Source: Micromonospora coxensis (GTDB taxonomy: Bacteria; Actinomycetota; Actinomycetes; Mycobacteriales; Micromonosporaceae). Taken from it: a stretch of 64,000 nt of DNA. The DNA is taken from positions 5,456,001 through 5,520,000 of the forward strand of contig NZ_LT607753.1 in assembly GCF_900090295.1 (NCBI RefSeq), in the 5' to 3' direction. Under the pieces are notes generated by a model. The model saw nothing but the letters and a program-made list of their open reading frames with translations, did not search any database and had not been told where the DNA came from. Positions 49,300 through 59,095 of this stretch are shown in pieces. The position numbers were made by a program, and so were the translations under genes. Positions within the stretch are counted from its first letter, which is position 1; every line of letters starts with the position of its first letter.

Positions 49300-50251
49300 C
49301 CGAGCGGTACCACTGCGCGGCACCCGGGTGCAGCGGCAGCGGCGCGGTGGCGATCGCCGAGCGGGGGCTCATCCGCCCGGCGGCGGGGTGCGCCGCCGCC
49401 AGCTCCGCCCGGCGTTCCATCAGCAGCCGGGTCACCTCCCGCACCAACCGGTCCGGCAGGTCGGCGCGGACGGTCAGGTAGTTCGGGTTCGCCACCGTGG
49501 TCACCGGGTCCACCTCGTACACCGAGCGGGGGATGTCCCGCGACACGTACACCTCGCGGTAGCTGCGCCGCAGCGGCTCGGTCCACTCGCCGAGGTCGAC
49601 GATCCGGGTGGCCGAGTCGTCGGCCAGCCCGTCCACCGCGCCCACCGGCAGGCCGCCGGAGAAGAAGAACGCGTCGATGCGGCCCTCGCGCAGCGCCGCG
49701 ACCGAGTCGTCGAGGCCGAGGTGCTGCTGGCGCACCCGGTCGCCGCCGAGCCGGGCCACCTCCAGCAGCCGGGTCGCGGTGACCTCGGTGCCGGAGCCGG
49801 GCGCGCCCACCGAGACCCGACGACCGCGCAGGTCGGCGACCGTCCGCACGGGTCCGCCGGCGGTGGTGACCAGGTGCAGCAGGTCGTCGTAGACCCGGGC
49901 CACCGCGAGGACCGACGGCCGCGACGCCGGGCCGGTGGGCAGCACGTCGGCCTGGGTGAAGCCCAGCTCGGCCTGACCGGCGCCGACCAGGCGCATGTTC
50001 TCCGCCGAGGCCGCGGTGACCACCACGCTGGCCCGCACGCCGGGCAGCTCACGGTTGAGGATGGCGGCCAGCGACTGCCCGAACGCGTGGTACACCGCGG
50101 TCGGGCTGCCGGTGGCGATCCGGATCACCACCGGCTCGGCGGGGGACTCGCGGCAGCCGGCGAGCCCGGCCGCCGCCAGGACCAGCAGCATCAACAGCGC
50201 GGACGGGGCGGCGACGCGCCGCCGGCCGGGGGCGGACCAGCATCGGCTCAC
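49289..50251 (-). CDS. TAXI-family solute-binding lipoprotein
   Basis: The protein of about 320 residues starts with a lipoprotein signal (LLMLLVLAAAGLAGCRES; lipobox LAGC) and continues with the TAXI-family binding domain: RIATGSPTAVYHAFGQSLA, ASAENMRLVGAGQAELGFTQAD, RVSVGAPGSGTEVTATRLLEVA and FFSGGLPVGAV. TAXI proteins normally feed TRAP transporters, but no TRAP permease gene is near. The opposite-strand two-component system ends against it. The start, GTG at 50251 or at 50260, is uncertain. It likely binds an organic acid or similar small molecule outside the membrane. Confidence 0.85.
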   Translation of the reverse strand: MSRCWSAPGRRRVAAPSALLMLLVLAAAGLAGCRESPAEPVVIRIATGSPTAVYHAFGQSLAAILNRELPGVRASVVVTAASAENMRLVGAGQAELGFTQADVLPTGPASRPSVLAVARVYDDLLHLVTTAGGPVRTVADLRGRRVSVGAPGSGTEVTATRLLEVARLGGDRVRQQHLGLDDSVAALREGRIDAFFFSGGLPVGAVDGLADDSATRIVDLGEWTEPLRRSYREVYVSRDIPRSVYEVDPVTTVANPNYLTVRADLPDRLVREVTRLLMERRAELAAAHPAAGRMSPRSAIATAPLPLHPGAAQWYRSVKP

Positions 50252-50322
50252 GGGCAGCACTCTGCGCCGTGCACCGCCCCCGGCGCAACCTCGGACCGGC
50301 TCCGGGGCCGTGGAGTGCCGGC

Positions 50323-50982
50323 TCAGGCGATCGGGCGGGCGGGGGCCAGGGCGGCGCGATCCATGATCTTGCGGCGGTCCGGGCCGTCGGCGACGCTCAC
50401 CACGAAGCAGCCGGCCCCCGGGCGCAGCAGGGCGGGCACCTCCAGCAGCGCGGCCCCGCGCACCAGCACGGCGGCCAGTTCCCGGTCGGTGAGCCGGACG
50501 CCGAGGATGTGCCGGCGTACGTGCCGCCCACCGGCGAGCAGCGCGGAACGCCAGGCCGCCGCGGCGAGCCGGCACCGCCAGGCCGCCCGGGCGCTCGACG
50601 CGCCGGGCACCGGGCCGCCCAGCAGCTCGCGGCGGCCCCGCCGCCACCCCGACTCGCACAGCTCGGCGTACGTCGCCCGGTGCTCGCCGGGCACGTGCAG
50701 CCGGTGCAGCTCGTAGCGGCGACGCAGGCCACCACTGACCACCTCGTGCTCCACCGGCACGTCGAGCCGGGTCAGCAACTGCCGCAGCCGCAGCGCGGCC
50801 TCCGGCCGGTTGAACTCCGCCACCGGCCGGTACGGCTCGGCCGGGCCGTGACCGGCGGCGGGCGGGGGCGTGCAGCGGACCAGACAGGCCACCTCGAACG
50901 CGTCGCCCAGGGTCAGCCAGTCCATCGGCGGCGGGGGCGACGACAGGCGGGGCCGGTCGAGCAGGGTGGTGTGCGGGGGCAT
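50323..50982 (-). CDS. Hypothetical protein
   Basis: The 219-residue product is Arg/Ala-rich with no recognised family. A central RRRYELHRLHVPGEHRATYAEL segment and a short hydrophobic carboxy stretch (ELAAVLVRGAALLEVPALL) are the most structured parts; there is no signal peptide. The ATG at 50982 has AAGGAG well spaced upstream, and codon use (strong third-position GC) supports coding. It lies alone between the TAXI lipoprotein and yaaA, all leftward. No function is proposed. Confidence 0.6.
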   Translation of the reverse strand: MPPHTTLLDRPRLSSPPPPMDWLTLGDAFEVACLVRCTPPPAAGHGPAEPYRPVAEFNRPEAALRLRQLLTRLDVPVEHEVVSGGLRRRYELHRLHVPGEHRATYAELCESGWRRGRRELLGGPVPGASSARAAWRCRLAAAAWRSALLAGGRHVRRHILGVRLTDRELAAVLVRGAALLEVPALLRPGAGCFVVSVADGPDRRKIMDRAALAPARPIA

Positions 50983-51081
50983 CGACCGCTCCTTCGTCGG
51001 CTCGGGGTCCCCATACCGTCACCCGCCGGCCGGCCCGGTTCCACTGATCCGGCCGAGCCTTGAGGAAATCTTGCGGCTGGC

Positions 51082-51879
51082 CTACAGCGCGGTCACCACC
51101 ACGTCGAGCTGCCGGGGCCGGCCGGGCGTCGCCGGCTGCTCCTCGACCGTGTACGTGAGGTCACGCAGCGCGGTGACCAGTCCGGCGGCGCTGCGCGGCC
51201 GAGCCCCGGCCAGCAGCAGGTCGCGCACCAGCCGGCCCTTGGTGGCCTTGTTGAAGTGGCTGACCACGGTCCGGGTCACCCGGCCGTCACTCTCCCGCTC
51301 GTGCAGCACCCGCACGGTCACCGTCCGCCCGGCCCGCTCGCCCCGGGGCGTCCAGGTGGCGGCGTACGCGCCGGAGCGCAGGTCCAGCACCAGGCCGTCG
51401 CCGGCCGCCGCGTCCATCGCCGGGGCAAGCGCCCGCCGCCAGTACGCCGACAGCGCGCCCACCCGCGGCAGCCGCGCCCCGATCGGGCAGCGGTACGGCG
51501 GGATGCGGTCGGCGAGGCGTACCGCGCCCCACAGGCCGGAGCTGATCAGCACCGAGCGGCGGGCCGCCCGCAGCGCCGGGGCGGGCAGCGTGGCCAGGTC
51601 CAGCGCCTCGTAGAGCACCCCGGTGTAGACCTGCCCGGCCGGTGCGGTGGCGGCCCGGTCCAGCCGCGCGTTGCGGGCCAGCTCGCCCCGCTGGCCGGCG
51701 CTGAGCCCGAGCGCGTCCAGCGCCGCCGCCTCGTCACCGCCGGCGCTGAGCGCCATCAGCGCGGCCAGCACCTCCTCCCGGGCGGGGTTCAGCTCGGGCA
51801 GGGAGAGCCTGGCGAGGTCGAGCCGACGGCCGGCGCCGGCGTCGGCCTTGCCCTCGGAGGGTGGCAGCAGGATGAGCAC
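51082..51879 (-). CDS. yaaA: YaaA-family peroxide-stress protein
   Basis: This 265-residue protein begins MLILLPPSEGKADAGAG, the amino signature of the YaaA (DUF328) family, and continues with VYTGVLYEALDLATLP, RSVLISSGLWGAVRLADRIPPYR, and SHFNKATKGRLVRDLL, which is the carboxy signature. E. coli YaaA limits iron-driven damage during peroxide stress. The biochemical activity is debated. GTG at 51879 is the start, since LILLPPSEGK is the conserved beginning. It may be cotranscribed with the glycosyltransferase gene upstream, 22 bases away. Confidence 0.92.
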   Translation of the reverse strand: MLILLPPSEGKADAGAGRRLDLARLSLPELNPAREEVLAALMALSAGGDEAAALDALGLSAGQRGELARNARLDRAATAPAGQVYTGVLYEALDLATLPAPALRAARRSVLISSGLWGAVRLADRIPPYRCPIGARLPRVGALSAYWRRALAPAMDAAAGDGLVLDLRSGAYAATWTPRGERAGRTVTVRVLHERESDGRVTRTVVSHFNKATKGRLVRDLLLAGARPRSAAGLVTALRDLTYTVEEQPATPGRPRQLDVVVTAL

Positions 51880-51901
51880 GAGGGCAGCGTACGGGCCGGT
51901 C

Positions 51902-53509
51902 TCAGCGCCACGGCCGCACGGCGCTCGGCGGGTGGTACACGCGATACCCGGCCACCTCGACCAGCCGGGCGGCGTCCGCGCCGGCACCGAGCAACCGGCG
52001 CAGCCGGCGCTCCGCCGGGGAGCCCACCGGCAGCACGTACCCGGGGCGCTCCGCCCGCCCCACCTGCTGCCAGTACGGCCGGTAGCGGTTCTGCCCGGGG
52101 GTGAGGGCGTCGTCGAGCACCGCGCAGATCACCCGCTCGCCGGTGTCGAAGGTGAGCCGGTTGCAGGTCCAGTAGTCCCCGTACACCTCGCGCAGGCCGG
52201 TGGCCCGGACGGCGGCGGCCAGCTCCACGGCCCGGCGCTGGTCGGCGCGGGTCGCGTCGAGGCCGGTGACGAAGAGCCCGGTGGCCACCACGGCGGTGGC
52301 GGCGAGCCCGGCGAGCACGGCGGTGGCGGCCGCCCCGGCCAGCCGCCCGAGGGCCCCGACCGTGCCCCGCCAGCAGGCCACGGCCGCCACCCAGAGCGGC
52401 CAGAGCACCGCCGGCAGCGAGATCTGCAGCACCGACAGGTAGCGGGCGTTGCCCAGCGGGTCGGTCGCGGCGAGCGGGCTGCGCACGTACGCGATCAGGG
52501 TCAGCGCCGCGCCGGCGACCAGGGTGAGCTGCGCGACCGGCCGGACCCGCTCGGCGGTCGGCCGGCCCGCCGCGCGGCGGTACGCGAGCAGCGCGAGCAG
52601 CGCGGCGGCCACCAGCAGCACCGGGTACAGCAGGCCGAACCACTCCTGCCAGCGGGCGCAGCCGGTCACCGGGCAGAGCCCGGAGGCCAGCGGCACCCCC
52701 TCCAGCAGCCCACCGCCGAGGCGCTGCGACCACGGCGGCGCCGGACCGGCCCCGGCGCTGATCTCCCGCAGCACCGACAGCGAGTCCTCGCCGGGCGGCG
52801 CGCGCAGATTGTCCCAGATCATCGGCGCGGCCCCCACCACGAAGCCGGCCACCAGCAGCAGCCCGGACCAGCCGAGCAGCTCCCGCCGGGTCGCGTAGAG
52901 CAGCAGCAGCCCCGCCACCGCCAGGTACGGCACGATCAGCCAGTCCGACCAGAGGGCGAACCCGGCGAGCAGCCCGGCCAGGCCGATCGCGGCCCGGCGG
53001 TGGGCCACCCGGCGCTCGGCCAACCCCACCGCGATCAGCAGCATCGCCAGCACCGCCGGTTTCACCTCGGGCCGCCCGCCGACCACGGTGAGCTGGTCGC
53101 GCACCACCCGCTCGGTGCCCAGGGCGAGCAGGCCCACCACGAAGGCGGCGAGCCACGGTGAGAAGAGCCGGCGGGTCAGCCGGTACGACAGCCAGAGGAA
53201 CAGGGCGTAGAGCGCCAGCAGGGGCAGCCGCAGCACCGGCCAGCTCGGCCCGGCCAGCGCCACCAGCGGGGCGGCCAGGTACGACTCCGCCATCCCCATG
53301 TAGTGCTGCCCGTACAGGAAGACCGGCCGTTCCCGGCCGTCGGCGATGTGCAACGCGGCCAGCCCGAAGGTGGCCTCGTCGCTGTTGCCGTTGGGGACGG
53401 TGAGCAGGGTCAGGACCAGCCGGTAGCCCACCCCGGCCAGGCCGAGCAGCAGCGCGACCAGCGCGGGCGGGTCGAGCCGCGCGCGGTGCTGCGGTGCAGG
53501 TGTCGACAC
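51902..53509 (-). CDS. Multi-pass membrane glycosyltransferase, GT-C type
   Basis: The 535-residue protein has around ten membrane helices and a soluble carboxy end. An early loop with TVPNGNSDEATFGLAALHI places the acidic DE pair that is catalytic in GT-C dolichyl/polyprenyl-phosphate-sugar transferases (ArnT/PMT-like). A YGQHYMGMAESYL loop follows. It likely transfers a sugar outside the membrane. GTG at 53509 or TTG at 53515 are both plausible starts. It is divergent from the App1-like phosphatase gene. Donor and acceptor unknown. A second protein of this type is encoded at 19754. Confidence 0.82.
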   Translation of the reverse strand: MSTPAPQHRARLDPPALVALLLGLAGVGYRLVLTLLTVPNGNSDEATFGLAALHIADGRERPVFLYGQHYMGMAESYLAAPLVALAGPSWPVLRLPLLALYALFLWLSYRLTRRLFSPWLAAFVVGLLALGTERVVRDQLTVVGGRPEVKPAVLAMLLIAVGLAERRVAHRRAAIGLAGLLAGFALWSDWLIVPYLAVAGLLLLYATRRELLGWSGLLLVAGFVVGAAPMIWDNLRAPPGEDSLSVLREISAGAGPAPPWSQRLGGGLLEGVPLASGLCPVTGCARWQEWFGLLYPVLLVAAALLALLAYRRAAGRPTAERVRPVAQLTLVAGAALTLIAYVRSPLAATDPLGNARYLSVLQISLPAVLWPLWVAAVACWRGTVGALGRLAGAAATAVLAGLAATAVVATGLFVTGLDATRADQRRAVELAAAVRATGLREVYGDYWTCNRLTFDTGERVICAVLDDALTPGQNRYRPYWQQVGRAERPGYVLPVGSPAERRLRRLLGAGADAARLVEVAGYRVYHPPSAVRPWR

Positions 53510-53625
53510 GACCAACGCCCCCGTCGCCGTCTGGACCGGAGTGTTTCACGCCGCACCGGGCACCCGTGGTCGATCCCACGACTCCTCGCGTGGCCGGTTC
53601 CGCCGGGGTGTGGCAGGGTTGCTCT

Positions 53626-54666
53626 GTGCCACCCACTCCCGCAGGCCAGCTGGCCGTACCGAACCTGCACCGGGCAGCGCGGATCGAGGACGCCGTGCAC
53701 CAGCTGGTGGAGCGCCGGCTGCGGCGCACCGGGTGGCAGATGAACATCATCGCGTACGCCGGATACGGCGCGCCCGGTTGGGCCCGGGTGCTGTGCCGGG
53801 TGCTGCTCGGCCGCCCGGACACCCGGCAGCGCGGCCGGCTGGAGAAGGTACGCGGCTGGCGCAGCTTCACCACCCTGCCGGCCAAGCACGTCACCGTGAC
53901 GATCGAGGCGGGCGGCGTGGTCCACGAGGCCCAGGCCGACCGCAGCGGCTTCGTCGACACCGTCATCGAGGGCGACTTCACCCCCGGCTGGTCCTCGGTA
54001 CGCCTCAGCGTCGCCGACGCCGAACCGGCGGAGGCCCTGGTCCGCGTCCTCGACCCGGACGTCCGGTTCGGCATCCTCTCCGACATCGACGACACGGTCA
54101 TGGTGACCGCGCTGCCCCGGCCCCTGCTGGCCGCGTGGAACACGTTCGTCCTCGACGAGCACGCCCGCGCGGCGGTGCCCGGCATGGCGGTGCTCTACGA
54201 GCGGCTGGCCACCGCCCATCCGGGCGCCCCGGTCTTCTACCTGTCCACCGGCGCGTGGAACGTCGCGCCGACGCTGACCCGGTTCCTGTCCCGGCACCTC
54301 TACCCGGCCGGTCCGCTGCTGCTCACCGACTGGGGGCCGACGGCCGACCGGTGGTTCCGCAGCGGCCGGGAGCACAAGCGGGCCACCCTGGCCCGGCTGG
54401 CGAAGGAGTTCCCGGAGGTCCGCTGGCTGCTGATCGGCGACGACGGGCAGCACGACCAGGAGATCTACCGCGAGTTCGCCGCCGCCCACCCGGAGAACGT
54501 CGCCGGGGTGGCGATCCGCCGCCTCTCGCCCACCCAGTCGGTGCTCGCGGGTGGCCTGCCCGCCCCGGCCGGGCAGTCCTCGACCGGGCCGGTGGGGCAG
54601 AAGTGGCTCTCCGCGCCGGACGGCGCCGGACTGTGGAAGCTGATGCGGGACGCGGGCCTGGTCTGA
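53626..54666 (+). CDS. App1-type phosphatidate phosphatase-like protein (DUF2183)
   Basis: The 346-residue protein has a DUF2183/App1 domain with the HAD-like catalytic motif SDIDDTVM (DxDxT), YLSTGAWNV with a phosphate-binding Ser/Thr, HKRATLARLAKEFP with the conserved Lys, and LIGDDGQHDQEIY with the acidic metal site. Yeast App1 dephosphorylates phosphatidic acid; bacterial relatives are uncharacterised. No membrane segment is seen. GTG at 53626 is the best start because of its position just after an AGGG and the start of conserved sequence. It is divergent from the membrane glycosyltransferase gene. Confidence 0.87.
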   Translation: MPPTPAGQLAVPNLHRAARIEDAVHQLVERRLRRTGWQMNIIAYAGYGAPGWARVLCRVLLGRPDTRQRGRLEKVRGWRSFTTLPAKHVTVTIEAGGVVHEAQADRSGFVDTVIEGDFTPGWSSVRLSVADAEPAEALVRVLDPDVRFGILSDIDDTVMVTALPRPLLAAWNTFVLDEHARAAVPGMAVLYERLATAHPGAPVFYLSTGAWNVAPTLTRFLSRHLYPAGPLLLTDWGPTADRWFRSGREHKRATLARLAKEFPEVRWLLIGDDGQHDQEIYREFAAAHPENVAGVAIRRLSPTQSVLAGGLPAPAGQSSTGPVGQKWLSAPDGAGLWKLMRDAGLV

Positions 54667-54700
54667 GGTACGACCCGACCCGCGCCCCACTCCCGTCGGG

Positions 54701-56335
54701 TCAGCCGGTCCGCGAACCGGTCAGCGCGCCGTCGCCGGTGTCCGTTTCCGCGCCGTCCGCTCCTGTGCCGGCCCTGTTCGCGCCGGACCCGTTCGCGCCC
54801 GCGCCGTTCGCTCCTGCGTCGTCCCCGTTCGCACCCGCGCCGTTCGCTCCTGCGTCGTCCCCGTTCGCGTCCGCGCCGGGGGCCTTCGCGCCCGCGCCGG
54901 CGGCGTCGCCGCAGCCCGGGACCCTCGGGTCGGCGACCCGGTAGACCGAGCCGTCCCCGGCTCCGCTGCCCTCCGCTCCGGCCATGCCCGCCCCGCCCGG
55001 TGCCGTTTCCGCTCCGGGGGCGACATCGTCCTGACCCTGCTGCCCGCTCTGGCCCGGTGCCGCATCCTGACCCGGCGCGCCGTCGTGACCCGGCCCGGCG
55101 GTCGGATCCTGTCCGGCGTCCTGGCCCTGTCCGGCGTCCTGTCCTTGCCCGGCGTCTTGGCCCTGTCCGGCGTCCTGGCCCTGTCCGGCATCCTGTCCTT
55201 GCCCGGCGTCCTGTCCTTGCCCGGCTTCCTGGCCCTGGGCGGGGTCCGGCTCCTGGGTGGCGTTCCTGTCCTGCGCGCGCTGGTCGCGGGCAGCCTGGCG
55301 GGCCTCGCGCACCTGCTGGGCGATCGCCCGGAGCTGCTGGATCCGCGCCCGGATCTGCTGGAGCCGCTCCGCGAGTCGGCCGTTGGCCCCGCCGACCTGG
55401 CCCTGGTCCGCGCCGCCTGCCTGCGCCCCACCCGCCTGGTCCGCACCGCCCGGCTGACCCGCCGCGTCCTGCTGCCCCGCGCCCGCCTGGTCGGAACCTT
55501 GATCCGCGCCGCCCTGCTGGCCTGCGCCCGCCTGGTCTGCGCCCTGCTGGCCTGCGCCCACCTGCTCCGCGCCTGCCTGCGCTGCGCCGGATCCATCGGC
55601 CCCGGCCTGGTCGGCCTGCTGCTGGCCTGTGCCCTGCTGCTGGCTCGCCCCCCGCTGGCGGGCCGCCTCGACGATGCCGGCGATCTGCCCGATCAGGCCA
55701 CCGACGGCGGCGATGATGCCGGCCGCCCGACCCGCGCCACCACCGGCTGCCGCGCCACCACCCGCGGCCGCGCCGCCGTTCGCGCCGCCGGCGTTGGCCG
55801 CGCCGCCCCCGGCGGCCGCTGCGCCCTGGGCCTGGCGCGCACCCTGGACGATGTCGCGGATCCCGCCGAAGATCCCACCGAGCCGCTTCACCCGGGCCTC
55901 GGTCAGTTGCGGATCGGTGAGCCGGCCGTTGCGCTCGCCGCGCATCTGCTCGGTGACCGCCCAGGCCTGGTCGAGCCGGGCCGCCATGGCGTCCTCCCAC
56001 GGCACCGTCGGGCACAACGCGCCGGCGACGTCGACCCGCCCGGAGCAGCCGGCCGCCGCCCGGCGCTGCTGGATCTGGTCGACCACGGCCTGCCGGTTGG
56101 CGATCCGGGCCGGCGAGTTGGCGTCCGGGTCCTGCCGCTGGCCGGCGATGAAGGTCAGGTTGTTGCGCAGGGCGGCGTCCAGGCCCTGGCAGTTCTCCGA
56201 TGCCTGACCGGTCCCGGTCGCGACCGCGAACGCCGCCGCGGCGGTGACCGCGAGCGCGACCCCGCCGGCGACTCTGCGCTGACGGGACGACCCCGTCACC
56301 CTGCGACTCCTGGTTGTGCCCCTGCTCCACGCCAT
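54701..56335 (-). CDS. Secreted repetitive Gly/Gln/Ala-rich protein
   Basis: The 544-residue protein has an amino-terminal signal peptide (VAGGVALAVTAAAAFAVATG), a cysteine-containing folded segment with AALRNNLTFIAGQR and ALCPTVPWEDAM, then an Ala/Gly/Gln-rich repetitive region. This includes about seven GQGQDA repeats coded by an 18-base tandem repeat (55109-55234) and a carboxy run of GANGDDAG-like units. A heptad-like NGRLAERLQQIRARIQQLRAIA helix interrupts it. It is probably a surface or spore-coat type structural protein, but I do not recognise the family. ATG at 56335 has GGAGGAG upstream with correct spacing. Confidence 0.75.
   Translation of the reverse strand: MAWSRGTTRSRRVTGSSRQRRVAGGVALAVTAAAAFAVATGTGQASENCQGLDAALRNNLTFIAGQRQDPDANSPARIANRQAVVDQIQQRRAAAGCSGRVDVAGALCPTVPWEDAMAARLDQAWAVTEQMRGERNGRLTDPQLTEARVKRLGGIFGGIRDIVQGARQAQGAAAAGGGAANAGGANGGAAAGGGAAAGGGAGRAAGIIAAVGGLIGQIAGIVEAARQRGASQQQGTGQQQADQAGADGSGAAQAGAEQVGAGQQGADQAGAGQQGGADQGSDQAGAGQQDAAGQPGGADQAGGAQAGGADQGQVGGANGRLAERLQQIRARIQQLRAIAQQVREARQAARDQRAQDRNATQEPDPAQGQEAGQGQDAGQGQDAGQGQDAGQGQDAGQGQDAGQGQDAGQDPTAGPGHDGAPGQDAAPGQSGQQGQDDVAPGAETAPGGAGMAGAEGSGAGDGSVYRVADPRVPGCGDAAGAGAKAPGADANGDDAGANGAGANGDDAGANGAGANGSGANRAGTGADGAETDTGDGALTGSRTG
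55109..55234. repeat. 18-base tandem repeat within the secreted protein gene
   Basis: Seven units resembling CTGTCCGGCGTCCTGGCC run end to end with small variations, coding GQGQDA repeats in the reverse strand protein. Perfect codon-phase 18-base periodicity shows that copy number can change without frameshift. Confidence 0.9.
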
Positions 56336-56612
56336 CGAAGCTCCTCCGCCTCGTACGTCACGGGTGTCCGGCATCCGGTCGGGGGTACGCGCGGACGTCG
56401 GACAGGGTTCACACCGGTGCGCGGTGAGGGCACCCATGTCACCGGAGAGTGACCAGTGGCGGGCATTTCAGCTACGGTGCGCAGCACGCCTCCGGCGGCC
56501 GTCGGGTCGACGGAGTGGGCCGCCGATGGTGGGGAGCGCTGAACGGCGTCGCTCGCTGTGGCCGTTGGACGCCGCCGGCTGGCCCATCCGGAGCCGTCTC
56601 GTCTGCCGTTCC

Positions 56613-56653
56613 GTGACGCACGGTATCGATGGACGTGTGTCACCGTGCGTTAC
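56613..56653. repeat. Hairpin with 12-bp arms (one mismatch)
   Basis: GTGACGCACGGT pairs with ACCGTGCGTTAC (11 of 12) around a 17-base loop that contains ATCGAT. It precedes the larger inverted repeat by 34 bases and may belong to the same element. Confidence 0.55.
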
Positions 56654-56686
56654 GGCCACGATTCGGCGCGGTGGGGTGTGCCGTTC

Positions 56687-56811
56687 CCTTTGCTCTGCTG
56701 CCACGGACGCGACACCGCGCTGAGCTGCGGCTTCGCTTCGTGCGCGTTGGTGTGGGTCGGACAGGTCGGCTACTTCGTGCGACCGGTGCGTCCGTGGCAG
56801 CAGAGCAAAGG
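56687..56811. repeat. 125-base element bounded by 24-bp perfect inverted repeats
   Basis: The left arm starts CCTTTGCTCTGCTGCCACGG at 56687-56710 and the right arm at 56788-56811 is its exact complement; the 77-base interior codes for nothing obvious. The arrangement resembles a nonautonomous mobile element or a structured RNA more than a terminator. No flanking target duplication is evident. Confidence 0.75.
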
Positions 56812-56992
56812 CGGCGAACAGCAGAGTGGGGGTGTCCGGCGGAAACTACTGCTGGTGACGGGCTCACCGCCGCCCGAGCTGTCCCGTCGATCGGCGGGCT
56901 GCGCCGTCGAGGCGGCCACATGCCGGGCGTGCTCCGACAGGTGCACGTGCAGCGACGCGCGACGTGAGCGCCACGCGGGCCGGTGAGCGGCG

Positions 56993-59082
<2,090 letters not shown>

Positions 59083-59095
<13 letters not shown>

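Larger units (their letters stand above)
56336..56992. other. Long noncoding region upstream of the repetitive protein gene
   Basis: This 657-base stretch has no supported gene. It contains a 12-bp hairpin (56613-56653), a 24-bp inverted repeat spanning 56687-56811 and a lower GC content than neighbouring genes. The repetitive protein gene reads out of its left side and glgB ends at its right side. Promoters for the left gene are likely near 56340-56420. Confidence 0.5.
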
